Source: JABDCI01 sp964475835 (GTDB lineage: Bacteria > Verrucomicrobiota > Verrucomicrobiia > JABWAM01). From it: 64,000 nt of DNA. The first letter of the stretch is position 1; every line of letters begins with the position of its first letter. Below the pieces are notes generated by a model that saw nothing but the letters and a program-made list of their open reading frames with translations, did no database searches and was not told where the DNA came from. Shown in pieces: positions 34,821 to 42,765 of this stretch. A program made the position numbers and the translations under genes. The DNA lies in NCBI GenBank assembly GCA_964475835.1, contig CAYYYL010000002.1:62001-126000 (forward strand), given 5' to 3'.

Positions 34821-35501
34821 ATGACTTTTTTTCATCAGCTTCAGCTCCTTTTTGAGCGAACCTATTCTGGCATTGGGGTGGATCTGGAAGCGTGTCTTAT
34901 TGGAAGGCATCGTTGTCTTGAACTTTCACGGATGGCCCCGGATCGGGCAGCCGAGCTTAGCATGGATGGACGAACTTTTCTTCGGATCGTCGATGGGAGG
35001 CTCCATGTGGCCATTTGGTATGATCCATCCATTATCCGGATGCTTGAAGATCATCATCCGTTTCGTGAGTTGAGTAGTGCGAACATTCGAGCGCTCATCG
35101 TGTTTATCGAGGAGTTGAACCATGCGGTTCACGCGGGTTTGCTTTTTCTAGAAAGCCGGTTTGACCAGAAGGACGGGGAGCTTGCGGCAAACTTGGAACT
35201 GCAGTCCAGGATTGATACCTACTTTACACTGGAGGTGATTTGTCGAGCCCTTCATCGAGAGCGGGCTTTAAGTTGGAAGGAGCGAGACTGGATTGAAACA
35301 TCTCTGTTCGATCAGGAATCTTTTGAGTACACAGACCCGCGTTTAAAAGCGCGGTACGCCAACTCAAACTATCTTGCCCGAAAATGCGTGCGACATTTGA
35401 GTCGACTTTCCAAGACGGACAGAATTCAGGCTATGCGTGAGTTTCGGGTTAAAACCTTTCGGGAAAAGAGGGAGTGGATCGAAGCCTGTTCGAAGTTTTG
35501 A
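34821..35501 (+). CDS. Hypothetical protein
   Basis: 226 residues, soluble, mainly helical by appearance, without signal peptide. The most striking stretch is VFIEELNHAVHAGLLFLESR (residues ~91-110), where EE-x-x-H-x-x-x-H spacing could bind a metal ion, but no known metallopeptidase or ferritin-like motif is complete. The C-terminal third is rich in Arg and Lys. I do not recognise the family. It is a single gene between the binding-protein pair and the convergent efflux operon, with 85 bp before the cusA-like 3' end. Confidence 0.6.
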   Translation: MTFFHQLQLLFERTYSGIGVDLEACLIGRHRCLELSRMAPDRAAELSMDGRTFLRIVDGRLHVAIWYDPSIIRMLEDHHPFRELSSANIRALIVFIEELNHAVHAGLLFLESRFDQKDGELAANLELQSRIDTYFTLEVICRALHRERALSWKERDWIETSLFDQESFEYTDPRLKARYANSNYLARKCVRHLSRLSKTDRIQAMREFRVKTFREKREWIEACSKF

Positions 35502-35585
35502 CTCACAGCCAAAAAGCGGTTGCCTTCGAATTATATTACTTAGAATAAGTATTGTGCGACATTAGTTTTCCCTGAAAGCAAGCGC

Positions 35586-38500
35586 CTATGCCGGCTTGGA
35601 GATCTTTTTTATGCGCCACTGTTGAATCGACAAGAAAATGACTGGGGTTACGAGAAGGATATGAATGAGGCTAGAGATCATGCCCCCGATTACGGGTGCG
35701 GCAATGGGACGCATGATTTCAATGCCGGTTCGTTCGTTGGAGAAGATGGGAAGCATGAGTGGGACAAGGCTTGCGAGGACCGTGGAAACAGTCATCACCT
35801 TGGGGCGCATGCGCAGAGCCGCCCCTTCCAAAATTGCTTCCATGAGTTGGGGACGTGTTAAATGACCTCCCTGGGCCTTGGAATGGCGTTTAACAGCCTC
35901 CTCAAGGTAGATGACCATGACCACCCCTGTTTGGACTGCGGTTCCAAACAGTGCGATGTAGCCCACCCACACCGCCACTGAAAAATCATAGTTCAACATC
36001 CATTGAAGGAAGACTCCCCCTGTCAGAGCGAAAGGAACGGCCAGAAGAACGTGGGCGGCTTCAAGGAAGGATCGATAGACCATGTACAGAAGCACAAAGA
36101 TGATCATGATGACGACCGGGCCCACGATAAAAAGGGTCCGATGAACCCGGAGGAGATTCTCGTACTCGCCTCCCCATGAAATGGTGTACCCGGGAGGAAG
36201 GGTGATCTGATTGATTTTCTGTTTTGCCTCTTCAACAAAACCGCCAAGGTCCCTGCCTCGAACATTGCATTGCACAAAAACACGCAGTTGTCCGTTTTCA
36301 CTCGAAATCATGGATGGACCCGTGGAGGAGTGAATTTCCGCCACTTTTCCAAGGGGAATGGATGCCCCATTCATGGAGGAGACCAGAATGTTTGCAATGG
36401 CCTCCGGACTGTCCCGTAATTCCCGGGCATAACGAAGTCGCACGGGAAACCTCTGTCGACCTTCAATGGTGGTAGTCAGGTTTCGACCTCCAATGGCGGT
36501 CTCAATGACATCCAATACCTCGTCCATTTTAACTCCATAACGGGCGAGATCGTTGCGCTTGAGCTCAATTTCCAGGTAGGGGCTCCCCACCCCGCGTTCT
36601 GCGTAAATGTCAGCGGCACCGGGAATTGTTCGCAGGAGGCCTTCGACCTCGATGGCTTTTGCCTCGAGTGTTTTGAGGTCATCGCCAAATAATTTAACGG
36701 CGATTTGGGTGCGCACACCGGTGTTCAGCATCAGCACCCGATTCTGAATCGGTTGCAAAAAAGCGGGAGTGAATCCCGGTATGTGACTGACGGCGTCGGT
36801 CATCTCCGCTATCAGGCTGTTCTTGGTCACGCCGGCACGCCAGAGATGCTCTGGTTTCAATGTGATGGTGGTTTCGATCATGGAGACGGGCGCTGGGTCG
36901 GTCGCTGTTTCCGCCCGCCCCAATTTTCCCACGACCTCCTCCACTTCAGGAAACTGATGAAGGATGCGGTCCTGTTCAGCCATCACCTTTTGAACCTCGG
37001 TAATGGAGGCGCTTGGAATGGTGGTGGGCATGAAAAGCAAGGCTCGTTCGTTAAGTGGGGGCATGAATTCCACCCCAAAACGGGTTGCCAGAAATGCCGC
37101 GCTTAAAAAAAGTGCGCCGGCGATTCCGAGAGTTGCGGCCCTGTGGTTCAATGCAAGGCGCAGAATGGGTAGATAAATGCGAAGCAGGATTCGCATGAGG
37201 GGATTTTCGTTTTCGTCATGAATCTTTCCCCTTACGAGAAGGGTGCAGAGCACCGGTACCAGGGTGACGGCGATGGCGGTGGAGGCGATCATCGCAAAAG
37301 TCTTGGTGAAGGCCAGGGGGTGAAACAGCTTTCCCTCCTGCCCTGTCAGGGCAAATACTGGAATGAATGCGAGGATGATGATGGCCATCGAATAGAAAAT
37401 GGGACGGACAACCAATTTCGTGGCATCAAGGGTGATTTCTACAATATGAGTTCGTAGAAAACTATTTTTCTCAGAATCGCTTGCATGAGGGATTTCCCTC
37501 CGGATGCGAATGTGGGCTTCCCTCATCACACATTCCGTGACAACGATCCCTGCGTCGACCAGAACGCCGATGGCGATGGCAATTCCGGAGAGGCTCATGA
37601 TGTTGGATGTAAGGCCAAATTGTTTCATCATCACAAACGCCATGAGGATGGAGAGCGGGAGCGGAATGGTCACAATGGCGATGGATCGGAAATGGAATAG
37701 GAAGATGATGTGGGCAAGCGTCACCAGGATGATGGCCTCCAGAAGGGCAAAACGAAGGGTCTGAACCGCTCGGGCGATCAATTCACTCCGATCATAAAAG
37801 GGGCGAATCTCCACTCCCTCCGGAAGCCCCCGCTGAATTTCACTGATTTTGGCTTTCACGCGATCAATCAGCTCACTTGTGCTCACCCCGTAGCGGGCAA
37901 CGACGATGCCGCCGACGATTTCCTCGCCATTGCGATCCAGGGCGCCGCGTCGGAATTCAGGGCCCAGTTGGACGCTTGCCACATCCCGTACCAGAACCGG
38001 TTGGCCATCCCGATAGTCCACAAGGACCCGTTCGATGTCTTCCGTGGAGTGAAACAAGCCAAGTCCGCGAACCAGAAATTCCATCCGGTTTTGCTCGATC
38101 ACATTTCCCCCGACGTTGTTATTTGATCCCATGACGGCTTCCGCAACCTGTTTCAAGGTTACGTTGTACGAGCGCAATTTATTGGGATCGACGTCAATCT
38201 GGTATTGGCGGACAAACCCACCAACCGAAGCGACCTCCGCCACGCCGGGGACCGAATTGAGTTGGTAGCGTACAAACCAGTCTTGCAGGCCCCGCAACTC
38301 ACCAAGGTCATGCCCCTTCCCCATGGCTGATGCTCTGGAAGTGTCGAGGTAGTACTCATAGATCCAACCCAAGCCCGTGGCGTCGGGGCCAAGAGTGGGT
38401 GTGACCCCTCTCGGGAGGGACCCTCCAAGCGTGCCCAGTTTTTCGAGGACGCGTGCCCGTGCGAAATAGGTGTCCACGCTGTCTTCAAACACAAGGGTCA

Positions 38501-38777
38501 CCATGGAAAAACCGAAGTTGGAATTCGCCCGTATGCTTTTTACTCCGGCCAGGCCCCGAAGATTGACGCTGAGGGGGTAAGTGACCTGGTCCTCGATCTC
38601 CTGGGCTGCCCGGCCTGGCCACTCGGCGAAAACAATGACCTGGTTTTCACTCAAATCCGGAATCGCATCAATGGGGGTATGATAAGCCGCCCAGATCCCC
38701 CACCCTGTAAGCAGAAGATAGGCGATCAGGACCAGGAAGCGATTTCGCAAAGACCACTCAATGAGTTTCTGGATCAT
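35586..38777 (-). CDS. cusA: CusA/CzcA-family RND heavy-metal efflux pump
   Basis: About 1063 residues with twelve transmembrane segments and two large periplasmic loops, the inner-membrane proton antiporter of a tripartite metal pump. The N-terminus LIEWSLRNRFLVLIAYLLLT and PIDAIPDLSENQVIVFAEW are typical of the HME-RND group, as are AIGVLVDAGIVVTE in the fourth helix region and the porter-domain TTIEGRQRFPVRLRY. The partner HMBD-bearing CusB suggests Cu(I)/Ag(I), but cobalt, nickel or zinc cannot be excluded. I chose the ATG at 38777, 4 nt after the cusB stop; an upstream start would overlap cusB. Confidence 0.88.
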   Translation of the reverse strand: MIQKLIEWSLRNRFLVLIAYLLLTGWGIWAAYHTPIDAIPDLSENQVIVFAEWPGRAAQEIEDQVTYPLSVNLRGLAGVKSIRANSNFGFSMVTLVFEDSVDTYFARARVLEKLGTLGGSLPRGVTPTLGPDATGLGWIYEYYLDTSRASAMGKGHDLGELRGLQDWFVRYQLNSVPGVAEVASVGGFVRQYQIDVDPNKLRSYNVTLKQVAEAVMGSNNNVGGNVIEQNRMEFLVRGLGLFHSTEDIERVLVDYRDGQPVLVRDVASVQLGPEFRRGALDRNGEEIVGGIVVARYGVSTSELIDRVKAKISEIQRGLPEGVEIRPFYDRSELIARAVQTLRFALLEAIILVTLAHIIFLFHFRSIAIVTIPLPLSILMAFVMMKQFGLTSNIMSLSGIAIAIGVLVDAGIVVTECVMREAHIRIRREIPHASDSEKNSFLRTHIVEITLDATKLVVRPIFYSMAIIILAFIPVFALTGQEGKLFHPLAFTKTFAMIASTAIAVTLVPVLCTLLVRGKIHDENENPLMRILLRIYLPILRLALNHRAATLGIAGALFLSAAFLATRFGVEFMPPLNERALLFMPTTIPSASITEVQKVMAEQDRILHQFPEVEEVVGKLGRAETATDPAPVSMIETTITLKPEHLWRAGVTKNSLIAEMTDAVSHIPGFTPAFLQPIQNRVLMLNTGVRTQIAVKLFGDDLKTLEAKAIEVEGLLRTIPGAADIYAERGVGSPYLEIELKRNDLARYGVKMDEVLDVIETAIGGRNLTTTIEGRQRFPVRLRYARELRDSPEAIANILVSSMNGASIPLGKVAEIHSSTGPSMISSENGQLRVFVQCNVRGRDLGGFVEEAKQKINQITLPPGYTISWGGEYENLLRVHRTLFIVGPVVIMIIFVLLYMVYRSFLEAAHVLLAVPFALTGGVFLQWMLNYDFSVAVWVGYIALFGTAVQTGVVMVIYLEEAVKRHSKAQGGHLTRPQLMEAILEGAALRMRPKVMTVSTVLASLVPLMLPIFSNERTGIEIMRPIAAPVIGGMISSLIHILLVTPVIFLSIQQWRIKKISKPA

Positions 38778-38781
38778 GGAG

Positions 38782-40227
38782 TCAATGGGTGTGACCCTGG
38801 CTGGTTGTGGAGGGGGGGATCGTTGGTTGGGAGGCATCCTGGGAGGTTGCAGGGGCGCTTCGCAATTGCGCCTGGGCATCAATCAGGAACGCGCCCGCAG
38901 AAACGATGGTCTCTCCATCTTCCAATCCTTCAAGGATCTGGGTGTAGTGAGTGGTCACGGTCCCGATCCTTACATTTCGCTGAACAAAGAGACCGCTTTC
39001 CTTGCGAATATAGACAACGTGGCGGGTTCCTAGATCGAGGATGGCTGAATTCGGAACACTCAGAACCTGCTCCCCAAGGGGGATTTCCAGGTTGCCTGTC
39101 GCGCTTAAGTTAGGCAGGAGGCGATGATCCTTGTTCGGGACCGTGAAGCGGACAGGAACCGTCCGGCTGTTGGTGTCAATGGCGCGGCTGATGAAGGAAA
39201 GGGTTCCGGGAAAGGTTTCACCAGGAAATGATTTTGTAGTCAAACGGACTTTCTGACCTGTGCGGAGGAGGCCCAGATCGGGTTCAAAAACCTGGCCGTT
39301 GAACCAGAGTTCATCCAGGGGAACAATATGGTAAAGAACCTGGTCGATCTTTGCCAGTTCACCGATGTGCACCATGTTTCCGACGATGGACCCCGAAATG
39401 GGAGAGCGGATGATGACTTCCGGTTTAGCTGTTTTCTCACTTTTTAATCGTTCGAGATCCTCCGGGGTAAAACCGATACGTTCGAGACGTTCCTGTCCAA
39501 CGGCGATGACCGAATCCAGAAGTTCCCGTTCGTAAAAGGTGCTCATCCAGCGATCCCTTACTGCCCGAAGGTATTCTTCCTGCAATTTGAGGGCTTCGGT
39601 GGAATAGATGGAGACAAGCGGATCTCCGCGTTTGACTTCGGTTTGATTGAAATCGACAAACTGCTTTTCAATCCTCCCCTCCACAAGGGGGACAATATCC
39701 CGATGTTGATTCAAATCGTAACCCAAGGTTCCAAAAATCAGCAGCTCCCGCGAAAGTCTGCGTTTTTGAACCTCTTCGGTTCTTACGGCTGCCTGACGAA
39801 TGCCTTCCTCGGTGAGCCTTACTTCGGTCATAATCGACTCATGTCTCCCGACCGAGTCATAAACGGGAATAAGATCCATTCCGCAAATCGGGCACTTGCC
39901 CGGGTGGTCGGAATGGATTTGGGCATGCATGCTGCAGGTATAGTGGGTAAGTTTGCGTTCCTGCTTTTCAGGTTGAGGACTTGTCTGGCTGGGAGCGGAT
40001 TGCATCCGGACGGCGACCAGATCCATTCCGCAGATGGGACAGCGGCCGGGTTTTTCTGAGCGGATCTGGGGGTGCATGCTACAGGTGTAGTAGGTGACAT
40101 CGTTTGTGCCCTTGGTGGAGTTTGTGGTTGCAGCAGGTGCGTTGGATTGAGAGCAGCCTTGAAGGAGTAGAATCGCGCCCAGCAATAAAAGGCCCACGGA
40201 GGATCGGATCCAGGGTAAGTTTTTCAT
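38782..40227 (-). CDS. cusB: CusB-like periplasmic adaptor with two heavy-metal-binding domains
   Basis: 481 residues. The lipobox LLQGC places the lipid-modified Cys at residue 25. Two HMBD units follow, around 46-72 (CSMHPQI then CPICGMDL) and 95-121 (CSMHAQI then CPICGMDL), where one is usual. The membrane-fusion hairpin, lipoyl and beta-barrel domains follow, with IRSPISGSIVGNMVHIGELA as the typical lipoyl half. It links the inner-membrane CusA to an outer-membrane channel and captures the metal. The ATG at 40227 matches the lipoprotein signal. It lies 5 bp after the DUF2490 gene. Confidence 0.88.
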   Translation of the reverse strand: MKNLPWIRSSVGLLLLGAILLLQGCSQSNAPAATTNSTKGTNDVTYYTCSMHPQIRSEKPGRCPICGMDLVAVRMQSAPSQTSPQPEKQERKLTHYTCSMHAQIHSDHPGKCPICGMDLIPVYDSVGRHESIMTEVRLTEEGIRQAAVRTEEVQKRRLSRELLIFGTLGYDLNQHRDIVPLVEGRIEKQFVDFNQTEVKRGDPLVSIYSTEALKLQEEYLRAVRDRWMSTFYERELLDSVIAVGQERLERIGFTPEDLERLKSEKTAKPEVIIRSPISGSIVGNMVHIGELAKIDQVLYHIVPLDELWFNGQVFEPDLGLLRTGQKVRLTTKSFPGETFPGTLSFISRAIDTNSRTVPVRFTVPNKDHRLLPNLSATGNLEIPLGEQVLSVPNSAILDLGTRHVVYIRKESGLFVQRNVRIGTVTTHYTQILEGLEDGETIVSAGAFLIDAQAQLRSAPATSQDASQPTIPPSTTSQGHTH

Positions 40228-40232
40228 AAGGC

Positions 40233-40889
40233 TTAAAATTGAGCTGCGATCTGCATTCCCAGAACGGGATGCCACTCCCAGTCGGTTTCGCCACGTTCGT
40301 CCAGGCGCATCCAGTAGACCTGAGCCTCCCAATGGCGGACAATCGGCACTCCCACTCCCACAGCGAGTTGGTTTTCCATGAAGCGGCCCTCCTGGATGGA
40401 ATAGAGCCACTTTTCCGAAACAAAAGGATCGATCTGGATCGATCCGATTTTCCATGAAGTTCCAAAGGAGGTCTGATTGCTGTAAACCGCCTGCCAGGTT
40501 TCGGACTCATCCTGCGGGACCGGAAATTCCATGCGGAAGCGGTTGGAAAGACTCCAGTCTTTGATGGGAATATCCATGGTGGCGGAAAAACTCGGTTTGT
40601 GGGTTGTTTCGTCTTCCTCACCAAATCGCTGGTCCTGTTCGTAGGCCATCGCGAAGGTCCAGCGTGGCGAGTAACGCCAGACCAACATGGGTTCGATCTC
40701 ATCATAGATGGGATCTGAAATGTCCTTTTCGACACGGCCCTGGGCCCGCAGGCTGAGGTCAAGGGAGGAAGCGACAACCTGGGTCCAGGAAGCTTCGGTC
40801 CATAGCTGCCAGTCCCCGTCCGCAGCGTGTAGTTTTGGAAGAAGCGCCAACAGGAGGCTGATAAAAAGCGTTGAGCTGAGGTGTTTCAT
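40233..40889 (-). CDS. DUF2490-type outer-membrane protein
   Basis: 218 residues. A signal peptide ends at LHA (about residue 22); then come alternating amphipathic strands ending in a terminal Phe (MQIAAQF), the usual end of an outer-membrane beta-barrel. The opening DGDWQLWTEASWTQ and RWTFAMAYEQDQRF match DUF2490. It sits directly before cusB where a CusC-type TolC channel would be expected. It is too small for a TolC-type channel, so either another channel serves the pump or this protein has a different task. Start overlaps the sensor gene by 4 bp. Confidence 0.72.
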   Translation of the reverse strand: MKHLSSTLFISLLLALLPKLHAADGDWQLWTEASWTQVVASSLDLSLRAQGRVEKDISDPIYDEIEPMLVWRYSPRWTFAMAYEQDQRFGEEDETTHKPSFSATMDIPIKDWSLSNRFRMEFPVPQDESETWQAVYSNQTSFGTSWKIGSIQIDPFVSEKWLYSIQEGRFMENQLAVGVGVPIVRHWEAQVYWMRLDERGETDWEWHPVLGMQIAAQF

Positions 40890-41362
40890 TGCAGAAATTC
40901 GAGGGGACAGGTGGCTGCCACGGCATCGCCGAATTTTTTCAGGAATTGGGCCCGCTGTTCCGGAGTGAGCAGTTGGGAGACAGCAAGAATGTGCTGCATG
41001 GTAAGTTCATCCGTCGCATGCTGCGCCTCGGACATCTCCCTTTGCAGGGCGCTCATGGCGGCAGCATCCGTGGCTCCGGCCTGAAACATATGGGCGATTT
41101 TCATTCGAGCTGAGCAGTGGCGCTGGCAACATTCCTTCACATTTTGGTGGTAGTTGGTTTCAAGCGCTTCGATTTTGGATTTTTGTTCCTTCGAGAGCTG
41201 TAAATCCGCGAACAAGGCTTCGGATTTCATCGAGGTGGGCATGGATTGAGCCATCCGGTCGGTGAGGTCCCGGGCTTTCCAACCGAGGAGCGCCAGACAG
41301 GAGACGCCAATAAGAAGGAGAAAAAGGGTTCCTCCCAGCCATTGCTTGGTTTTCGATTTCAT
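40886..41362 (-). CDS. Periplasmic metal sensor-like protein, CnrX/CpxP type
   Basis: 158 residues. A single N-terminal membrane anchor (about 10-30, TLFLLLIGVSCLALLGW) is followed by a helical hairpin domain with LQLSKEQKSKIEAL, HQNVKECCQRHCSARMKIAH and MQHILAVSQLLTPEQRAQF. Length, anchor and LTPEQR-type helix match the Metal_resist/CnrX-CpxP group. The CC-x-x-H-C cluster and the H-x-x-x-x-x-x-M pair are plausible metal ligands. It overlaps its neighbours by 4 bp on each side, so it belongs to a tight operon with the anti-sigma-like protein and the efflux genes. Confidence 0.72.
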   Translation of the reverse strand: MKSKTKQWLGGTLFLLLIGVSCLALLGWKARDLTDRMAQSMPTSMKSEALFADLQLSKEQKSKIEALETNYHQNVKECCQRHCSARMKIAHMFQAGATDAAAMSALQREMSEAQHATDELTMQHILAVSQLLTPEQRAQFLKKFGDAVAATCPLEFLQ

Positions 41363-41694
41363 GGGTGATTTTTGTCTTCGAGTTTGAGATAGGTTCCGGC
41401 AAGTGAAGCCTCCCCCAGCGGGCGAGCCAGCTCAGATTGCCAGGTTTGGGTGGCCACGAACTTCGAGTGCTTGTTCAGGCGGACCCATTGAAAACCGGTC
41501 ATCAATAAAACAAGGGAGGCTGCAAGGGGGAAAAGGAGTCTGGGCTCGGGAAACCACTCCGTCCATGAAGGGATGACCCGGGAACGCTTTCCATGGATCT
41601 CCCTCATGATATTCCGGACTAGGATGCCTTCGTTGCGTGGCGGGCGTGGCTGCCAGGCTTTGAGGAGATCGGAAAGCGAATCGTTGGGTTTCAT
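41359..41694 (-). CDS. Short single-pass membrane protein, probable anti-sigma factor
   Basis: 111 residues from the ATG at 41694. About 50 residues come before one transmembrane helix (LLFPLAASLVLLMTGFQWV), and about 40 polar residues after it. The N-terminal SLSDLLKAWQPRPPRNEGI resembles the short sigma-binding tails of CnrY-like anti-sigma factors. No zinc-binding HxxxCxxC motif is present, so it is not of the ZAS type. Its place between an ECF sigma gene and a CnrX-like sensor is the main support for the call. It overlaps the sensor gene by 4 bp. Confidence 0.55.
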   Translation of the reverse strand: MKPNDSLSDLLKAWQPRPPRNEGILVRNIMREIHGKRSRVIPSWTEWFPEPRLLFPLAASLVLLMTGFQWVRLNKHSKFVATQTWQSELARPLGEASLAGTYLKLEDKNHP

Positions 41695-41734
41695 GGGCTC
41701 TATAGGTATAACGAACGGACCCATCAAATCCCTC

Positions 41735-41769
41735 AAAAAAACAACCCGCTCCCCAAAGGAGAGCGGGTT
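41735..41769 (-). terminator. Intrinsic terminator after the Cys-rich protein gene
   Basis: On the minus strand AACCCGCTC (41769-41761) pairs perfectly with GAGCGGGTT (41751-41743), followed by a T run (seven A on the plus strand, 41735-41741). It follows the stop at 41791 by about 20 bp and precedes the anti-sigma-like start at 41694. Confidence 0.85.
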
Positions 41770-41790
41770 ATTAACGAAGTGACAGAAGAA

Positions 41791-42033
41791 TCAGCGGATT
41801 GAAACACAAGTAGCGCGGACAGATCCTCCCTTGCTGGAGTAAACCACAACCATTTTTGGTTCGCCGCATTTTCCACAGCACGAATGCCGGGAAGCACAGC
41901 TCTGTTCCTTAAGAGTTGCGGAGCATCCTTTTTGGTGTTTCTTAGACCCCATGGGACATTGGGAAGCATCTCCCGCAAAGGAGACTCCGGCGATGGTGAG
42001 AAGAAGGACGATGGCGAGTGAGATGGATTTCAT
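41791..42033 (-). CDS. Small secreted Cys-rich protein
   Basis: 80 residues. A clear signal peptide (SISLAIVLLLTIAGVSFAG) leaves a mature protein of about 60 residues containing CPMGSKKHQKGC, then CASRHSCCGKCG and a final Cys, eight cysteines in all. That arrangement suggests binding of a soft metal, or a disulphide-knotted fold; no named family is recognised. It lies between the ECF sigma gene and the anti-sigma-like gene and has its own terminator, so it is probably the most strongly expressed gene of the metal locus. The ATG at 42033 is chosen because it gives the signal peptide. Confidence 0.72.
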   Translation of the reverse strand: MKSISLAIVLLLTIAGVSFAGDASQCPMGSKKHQKGCSATLKEQSCASRHSCCGKCGEPKMVVVYSSKGGSVRATCVSIR

Positions 42034-42081
42034 AGATGAGACAAGTTCATCATATGAATGAAAAAAACACAAGAGAGAGGT

Positions 42082-42672
42082 TTAATCCGGAAGGAACGGA
42101 CGCAGCTTGCTCCGAAGAGCCTGTCGGGCACGGTAGATTTGCATTTCAATCTTTTTGGGCGATCCTCCCAGGATCGCAGCTATTTCGCGATGTCCAAAAC
42201 CCTCGTATTCCGCAAGGACAAACGCGGTCCGCTGATCCGGAGGAAGTCCGGCAACGGCCTTTTCCACGGCATCGGATAATTCGTTTTGAGCGACCCCGGG
42301 ATCGAGAGCACCATGGACTTCACTTAGGGTGGCATAGATGTTGCCACTGGGATCGGGAAGTACCGGATTTCTTGCTCTTCGCCGAAGGGCATCCACAGCT
42401 TTGCGTACCCCAATTTGGAAAAGCCACGACTGGAATGTTCCACTCGGCTGGTATCGAGGAAGGGATCGGTATCCCTGGATAAATGTCTCCTGAGCGACGT
42501 CCCGGGCCTCATCCCAATCAAAAAGCATGCGGTAGAGGGTGGCCTGCAATCTTCCTCCAAATGTTTCAATGAGTAATTGGAAGAATGAGTCGTCTCCCCC
42601 CTTCACTCGCCTGATCCAATCCTGAATTTGCGCCTCGGATGGTGCGGCATGTTCACTGGGATCGGAATTCAT
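42082..42672 (-). CDS. ECF-type RNA polymerase sigma factor
   Basis: About 196 residues. Region 2 is seen as LQATLYRMLFDWDEARDVAQ with ETFIQGYRSLPRYQPSG and the tryptophan-containing FQSWLFQIGVRKAVDALRRR. Region 4 reads LPPDQRTAFVLAEYEGFGHR with EIAAILGGSPKKIEMQIYRA. It is the first gene of the minus-strand metal locus, followed by the Cys-rich protein, an anti-sigma-like protein and a metal sensor; it therefore probably directs transcription of the efflux genes when released. I chose the ATG at 42672. An upstream ATG at 42753 would add 27 residues overlapping the divergent promoter region. Confidence 0.85.
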   Translation of the reverse strand: MNSDPSEHAAPSEAQIQDWIRRVKGGDDSFFQLLIETFGGRLQATLYRMLFDWDEARDVAQETFIQGYRSLPRYQPSGTFQSWLFQIGVRKAVDALRRRARNPVLPDPSGNIYATLSEVHGALDPGVAQNELSDAVEKAVAGLPPDQRTAFVLAEYEGFGHREIAAILGGSPKKIEMQIYRARQALRSKLRPFLPD

Positions 42673-42765
42673 CCAAACGGCACCATTCCGAAAACCTGCA
42701 TTGAAATCAACGAGATCCGTTTCGAAGTTGGCATTTTGAAAATTCACGAGCATCCTCTTCGAAGG

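Noticed and set aside
34812..34826. A second sigma-54-like element, TGGCATGACTTTTT
   Set aside because: It lacks the GC pair at the right distance and overlaps the start codon of the hypothetical gene.
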